The notes under the pieces: model-generated
Database searches by the model: none
What the model was told of the DNA's origin: nothing
The model's input: only the letters and a program-made list of their open reading frames with translations
Program-made: the position numbers and the translations under genes
From: DASSBQ01 sp040981125
GTDB lineage: Bacteria; Nitrospirota; Nitrospiria; Nitrospirales; Nitrospiraceae
Direction: 5' to 3'
Length of the DNA stretch: 64,000 nt
NCBI GenBank assembly: GCA_040981125.1
Contig: JANRMQ010000001.1
Location: 124,001-188,000 of the forward strand
Shown here: positions 60,944 to 64,000 of the stretch, one piece after another
Layout: every line of letters begins with the position of its first letter
Position numbering within the stretch: position 1 is the stretch's first letter

Positions 60944-63484
60944 TCATAGCCAATTCCATTTCCGCCAGAGCCGGGAGACATTCTCGAATTCCCGGAATGG
61001 ATTCGATAGGGATAAGGCCACAGGCTGCAATATCCAATCGGCGGTGCGATGAACGCGGAACGCGGCTGTCGAGACATCCACATCCACCCACACCGCGCCG
61101 TCACGATCGGTGCGAAATACCGCGGCCTGAGCCGATACGTAGGCTTCAACGACATCGCGAGCCGGATGCCGATACGGATTATGAGCGCCGACGGAGAACA
61201 CGGCGACTTCCGGACGTATGGACGCCAGCCAACGTGGATCAAACGAGCTGCGCGCTCCGTGATGAGGCACCTTCAAGATCGTCACATGATGCGAATCGTA
61301 ACGGCTCAGCAGCGAGGCCAACCCCTGCCGTTCCAAATCGGCCGTAAACAACAACGACTGCCCGCCGCACGCGATGTCGATCACAATCGAAGAGTCGTTC
61401 AGCCTTGTCGCATGGAGGGCCGCCCGCTCGACATACCGGTGCACCATCGTCCGTTCCGGGCTCACTACATTCATATGGCAACGATCGGTGGACCAGAGAC
61501 TGAGGCCGTCGTGGGCGATCTCCATGGAGAGGCCCTTATTCTTGATTGACGTTTCAAGCCGTCTCCAGAAGCCTTCATCACGGGATAAACCGTTGCTCCA
61601 CACATGACCGACGGCAAAGCGGTCGATGATCGAAGGCAATCCTCCGACATGGTCCAGCTGAGGATGGGAGGCGACCACATGATCAATGCTCCGGATGCCC
61701 CGATTCCAGAGATAGGGAGCCACCACGTTTCGCCCCATGTCGAATCGCTCATAGGCCGCGCCCCCGTCGATAAGAGCGATCTTCCCATCCGGAAACTCCA
61801 CCACTGCGCTGTCTCCCTGGCCGACATCAAGGAACGTCACCCGCAAGAGGTCGCCGGTCTGGTGAAACGGCCGCGGCGACCAGATCCACCAGCCGACGAT
61901 CAGGCTCAGTCCAAATGCAGCGGCTGCACACACCGGCCCATTGCGCGGCCTCCTGATGAGAAGATAGCCGACCCAATAGAATAGGCCCATCATCGGCACT
62001 GTAGGCGCCGCAACAAAGACTTCAACCGCCGGGACACGTGCGATCAGCCGGACCCCCTCTATGACGCACGTGGTCAACAGATCAATGATTGCCGCGGCCG
62101 GAAGGCTGTCACCGCCCATGGCGATGTGCCAGAAGGCCGCGCCCAGTCCGATCGGGACGAGCAGGAAGCCGGTGAACGGGACCACCAGCATATTCGCGGC
62201 CAGCCCTATCCAAGCGATCTGGTTGAAGTAAAACGCTACCAGCGGAAGAGTGGCCAGGCTCACCCAGATACTGATCCACAGCGATTCCTTAGCCCATCGC
62301 GACCCCTTTTCGAACCACGACGATGATGTTTCAGGATTGCCATCGAGGTTTGTTTGATCCACCAGCCAGGCAATCGCTCCCGCGGAGACAAACGACAATT
62401 GAAAGGAAATGTCGAACAAGGCCCGCGGATCATCGAGCAGGATGACCAAGGCGGCGAAGGAAAGCGCATGGAGCAGATGCCGGCGATAGCCGAGCCATAT
62501 CGCGAGCAATGCCGTCGCCACCATCAGTAAGGACCGGATAGTGGCCGTCTCCGCTCCGGCCAGAACGGCATACGAGGACACAGGGATAATGGTCAACAGG
62601 GCCGCCAGCCTGGTGGGCGTGGTGTGCCTCGACAGAGCAAGCAGCCATGTCCAGGGAAGCGAGACCAGGCAGCGCCGCAACAGACCATACGTCACAAGGG
62701 CGACCAATCCCAGGTGGGACCCGGAAATCGACAGAATGTGGACCGTCCCGGTGGCCATGAACCAATCCCGAACCTCTTGAGCCAGGTATCCCCGCTCCCC
62801 GATGATGAGGCTCAGAAATACACCGAGAGCCGGTTGGTTGAGATTCGTGGTCGCGGCGGCCCGGATGCCGTCTCTCCATCCATCGACCCGATGCCACAAC
62901 CACCATCGCAGAGAGTCCGTTCCGGACTCGACCAGGCGGACGGCATCGGGGCCCGACACCGTGACTACAGCATCGATTCCCTGTCGCCGTAGATACTCCG
63001 CATAGTCAAATCCTCTCGGATTCATCGCACCATGTGGCGCTCGAAGAATGCCTCGAAATTCGACCCGGTCACCTCGAGAATACGACCTGCTCGGTTCCCG
63101 CCACACGAGCCGCACTCGTCCCGCGCCGGCAACAGCGGTCGGCGCCGGCGTGACAGGATCAAGTGCGAGCACCATCGTGACGCGATCCTGCGCGTGCTGC
63201 GCCGGCTCCACGATCGTTCCGATGCAGCTCCGCGCCGGTGATTCCTGTTCGTGGATCGGAGCGGCAGGTGCGACCCAACCAAAGACGTGCCAATACAACA
63301 GGCCGGCCAGGAGCGCCGCATAGACGCCGATTCCACCTTGGAGGTAACGCACGGGAATTCGCGCAGCGGCGTTGGGAAGCAGAGCCAACCCGATCAGCAG
63401 GACCGTCGTCAACAGAGGAAAATACGGAAGATATGAGCCCAGCAGCAGACCGGTAGAAAAGAGCGCGGTGAATGCAGGCAGCAT
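60944..63484 (-). CDS. comEC: DNA internalization competence protein ComEC/Rec2
   Basis: An 846-residue inner-membrane protein. An N-terminal region with several transmembrane helices includes an OB-like part (DRVEFRGILRAPHGAMNPRG). The central competence domain has multiple helices and the SGSHLGLVALVTYG motif. The C-terminal metallo-beta-lactamase-like domain has FLDVGQGDSAVVEFPDG and ASHPQLDHVGG. ComEC forms the channel for single-stranded DNA uptake. With the ComEA-like gene, it suggests transformation ability. Confidence 0.93.
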   Translation of the reverse strand: MLPAFTALFSTGLLLGSYLPYFPLLTTVLLIGLALLPNAAARIPVRYLQGGIGVYAALLAGLLYWHVFGWVAPAAPIHEQESPARSCIGTIVEPAQHAQDRVTMVLALDPVTPAPTAVAGAGRVRLVWREPSRSYSRGDRVEFRGILRAPHGAMNPRGFDYAEYLRRQGIDAVVTVSGPDAVRLVESGTDSLRWWLWHRVDGWRDGIRAAATTNLNQPALGVFLSLIIGERGYLAQEVRDWFMATGTVHILSISGSHLGLVALVTYGLLRRCLVSLPWTWLLALSRHTTPTRLAALLTIIPVSSYAVLAGAETATIRSLLMVATALLAIWLGYRRHLLHALSFAALVILLDDPRALFDISFQLSFVSAGAIAWLVDQTNLDGNPETSSSWFEKGSRWAKESLWISIWVSLATLPLVAFYFNQIAWIGLAANMLVVPFTGFLLVPIGLGAAFWHIAMGGDSLPAAAIIDLLTTCVIEGVRLIARVPAVEVFVAAPTVPMMGLFYWVGYLLIRRPRNGPVCAAAAFGLSLIVGWWIWSPRPFHQTGDLLRVTFLDVGQGDSAVVEFPDGKIALIDGGAAYERFDMGRNVVAPYLWNRGIRSIDHVVASHPQLDHVGGLPSIIDRFAVGHVWSNGLSRDEGFWRRLETSIKNKGLSMEIAHDGLSLWSTDRCHMNVVSPERTMVHRYVERAALHATRLNDSSIVIDIACGGQSLLFTADLERQGLASLLSRYDSHHVTILKVPHHGARSSFDPRWLASIRPEVAVFSVGAHNPYRHPARDVVEAYVSAQAAVFRTDRDGAVWVDVDVSTAAFRVHRTADWILQPVALSLSNPFREFENVSRLWRKWNWL

Positions 63485-63506
63485 CGGCTCCTGCCGTGGA
63501 AGTCGG

Positions 63507-64000
63507 CTAGCCGAGGCGGGCGCGGACTGTTTGGACCAGGTGATCCGCGACTTCGCGAATCGTCACATCCCGTTCCCCTTCAACCATGATTCGCAACACC
63601 GGCTCGGTGCCGGAATAGCGCACGAGAATTCTTCCGGTGCCGTTGAGCCGTTGTTCCCCCGCCTGAATGGCTTGCTGAATATCCGGCAGTCCCGTAAGAT
63701 CGCATTTCTCCTTCACCTTGACGTTCACCAATACTTGGGGTACCGCCGTCATGGCCTTCGCAAGCTCGGACAGGGGTTGTTGGGTTCGCTTCATCAGCGA
63801 TAATATTTGCAGGGCCGAAATCAGTCCGTCGCCGGTCGTGTTGTGATCCAGAAAAATGAAGTGCCCCGATTGCTCGCCGCCGAAGTTATATCCGTCGGCC
63901 AGCATACGCTCCATCAGGTATCGGTCACCGACCGGTGTTCGACGTAACTCGATGCCGGCCTTGCTCATCGCCAGTTCCAAACCGAAATTACTCATCACGG
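63507..64000 (-). CDS. glmM: Phosphoglucosamine mutase, 3' part (cut by window edge)
   Basis: The C-terminal ~164 residues of GlmM; the start lies beyond the window. Markers: GGEQSGHFIFLDHNTTGDG (the sugar-binding loop) and RYSGTEPVLRIMVEG (the phosphate-binding loop). It converts glucosamine-6-phosphate to glucosamine-1-phosphate for UDP-GlcNAc and cell-wall synthesis. Confidence 0.9.
   Translation of the reverse strand, partial: VMSNFGLELAMSKAGIELRRTPVGDRYLMERMLADGYNFGGEQSGHFIFLDHNTTGDGLISALQILSLMKRTQQPLSELAKAMTAVPQVLVNVKVKEKCDLTGLPDIQQAIQAGEQRLNGTGRILVRYSGTEPVLRIMVEGERDVTIREVADHLVQTVRARLG

Overview
The window looks like chromosome from a Gram-negative bacterium, most likely Nitrospira or a close relative (Nitrospirota). 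This is inference from gene content, a GC-rich coding style, lipobox lipoproteins, a di-heme cytochrome and one degenerate intergenic repeat of a type I recall from Nitrospira. No 16S rRNA or nitrification marker is present to prove it.

Layout: (1) 1-8874, ordinary chromosome: small redox and zinc-ribbon proteins, an NlpC/P60-like lipoprotein, YacG, a DUF6279 lipoprotein, a di-heme cytochrome, a hemerythrin, a YihY/BrkB membrane protein, a reduced DNA-ligase-like protein and a universal stress protein. (2) 8900-36176, minus strand: a nearly complete extracellular contractile injection system (eCIS, a phage-tail-like particle). Reading in the direction of transcription it holds a LuxR-type response regulator, a pseudo-receiver, a DUF4255 cap adaptor, an unknown protein, one sheath, two tube-type proteins, DUF5908, a LysM protein, a VgrG-like spike, a PAAR tip, a gp25-like protein, two giant baseplate proteins, a giant protein with SprB-like repeats, a tape measure, a DUF4157 polymorphic toxin, its likely immunity protein and an AAA+ ATPase. 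Most junctions are 1-4 base overlaps or gaps of a few bases, so it reads as one or two operons.

(3) 36594-49842, plus strand, divergent from the eCIS: an accessory block of tightly packed genes. It holds two proteins sharing a glycine-rich module, an HExxH metallopeptidase-like protein, an unknown 718-residue protein, a PLP enzyme of the AONS type, two peptidoglycan-binding proteins (one fused to an OmpA-like and a phospholipase D domain), a trypsin-like protease, an M20 peptidase and an amidohydrolase. Several have acidic, aromatic N-termini. Two gene relics show past rearrangement. An NtrC-like activator without a phosphoacceptor faces the end of this block. (4) 51325-64000, mostly housekeeping: tRNA-Gly(CCC), a universal stress protein, tyrS, a ComEA-like protein, gcvH, a TPR/glycoside-hydrolase-like lipoprotein, ndk, a nucleotidyltransferase pair, mtnA, a DegT aminotransferase, comEC and the 3' part of glmM.

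Most notable system: the DUF4157 protein in the eCIS operon ends in what reads as an Ntox15 (Tde-type) nuclease domain with its HxxD motif. The next gene encodes a DUF1851/Tdi1-like protein, the family that neutralises Tde toxins. This suggests an eCIS carrying a DNase with a dedicated immunity gene. The divergent accessory block is a candidate set of further cargo or envelope-acting proteins, but that link is inference.
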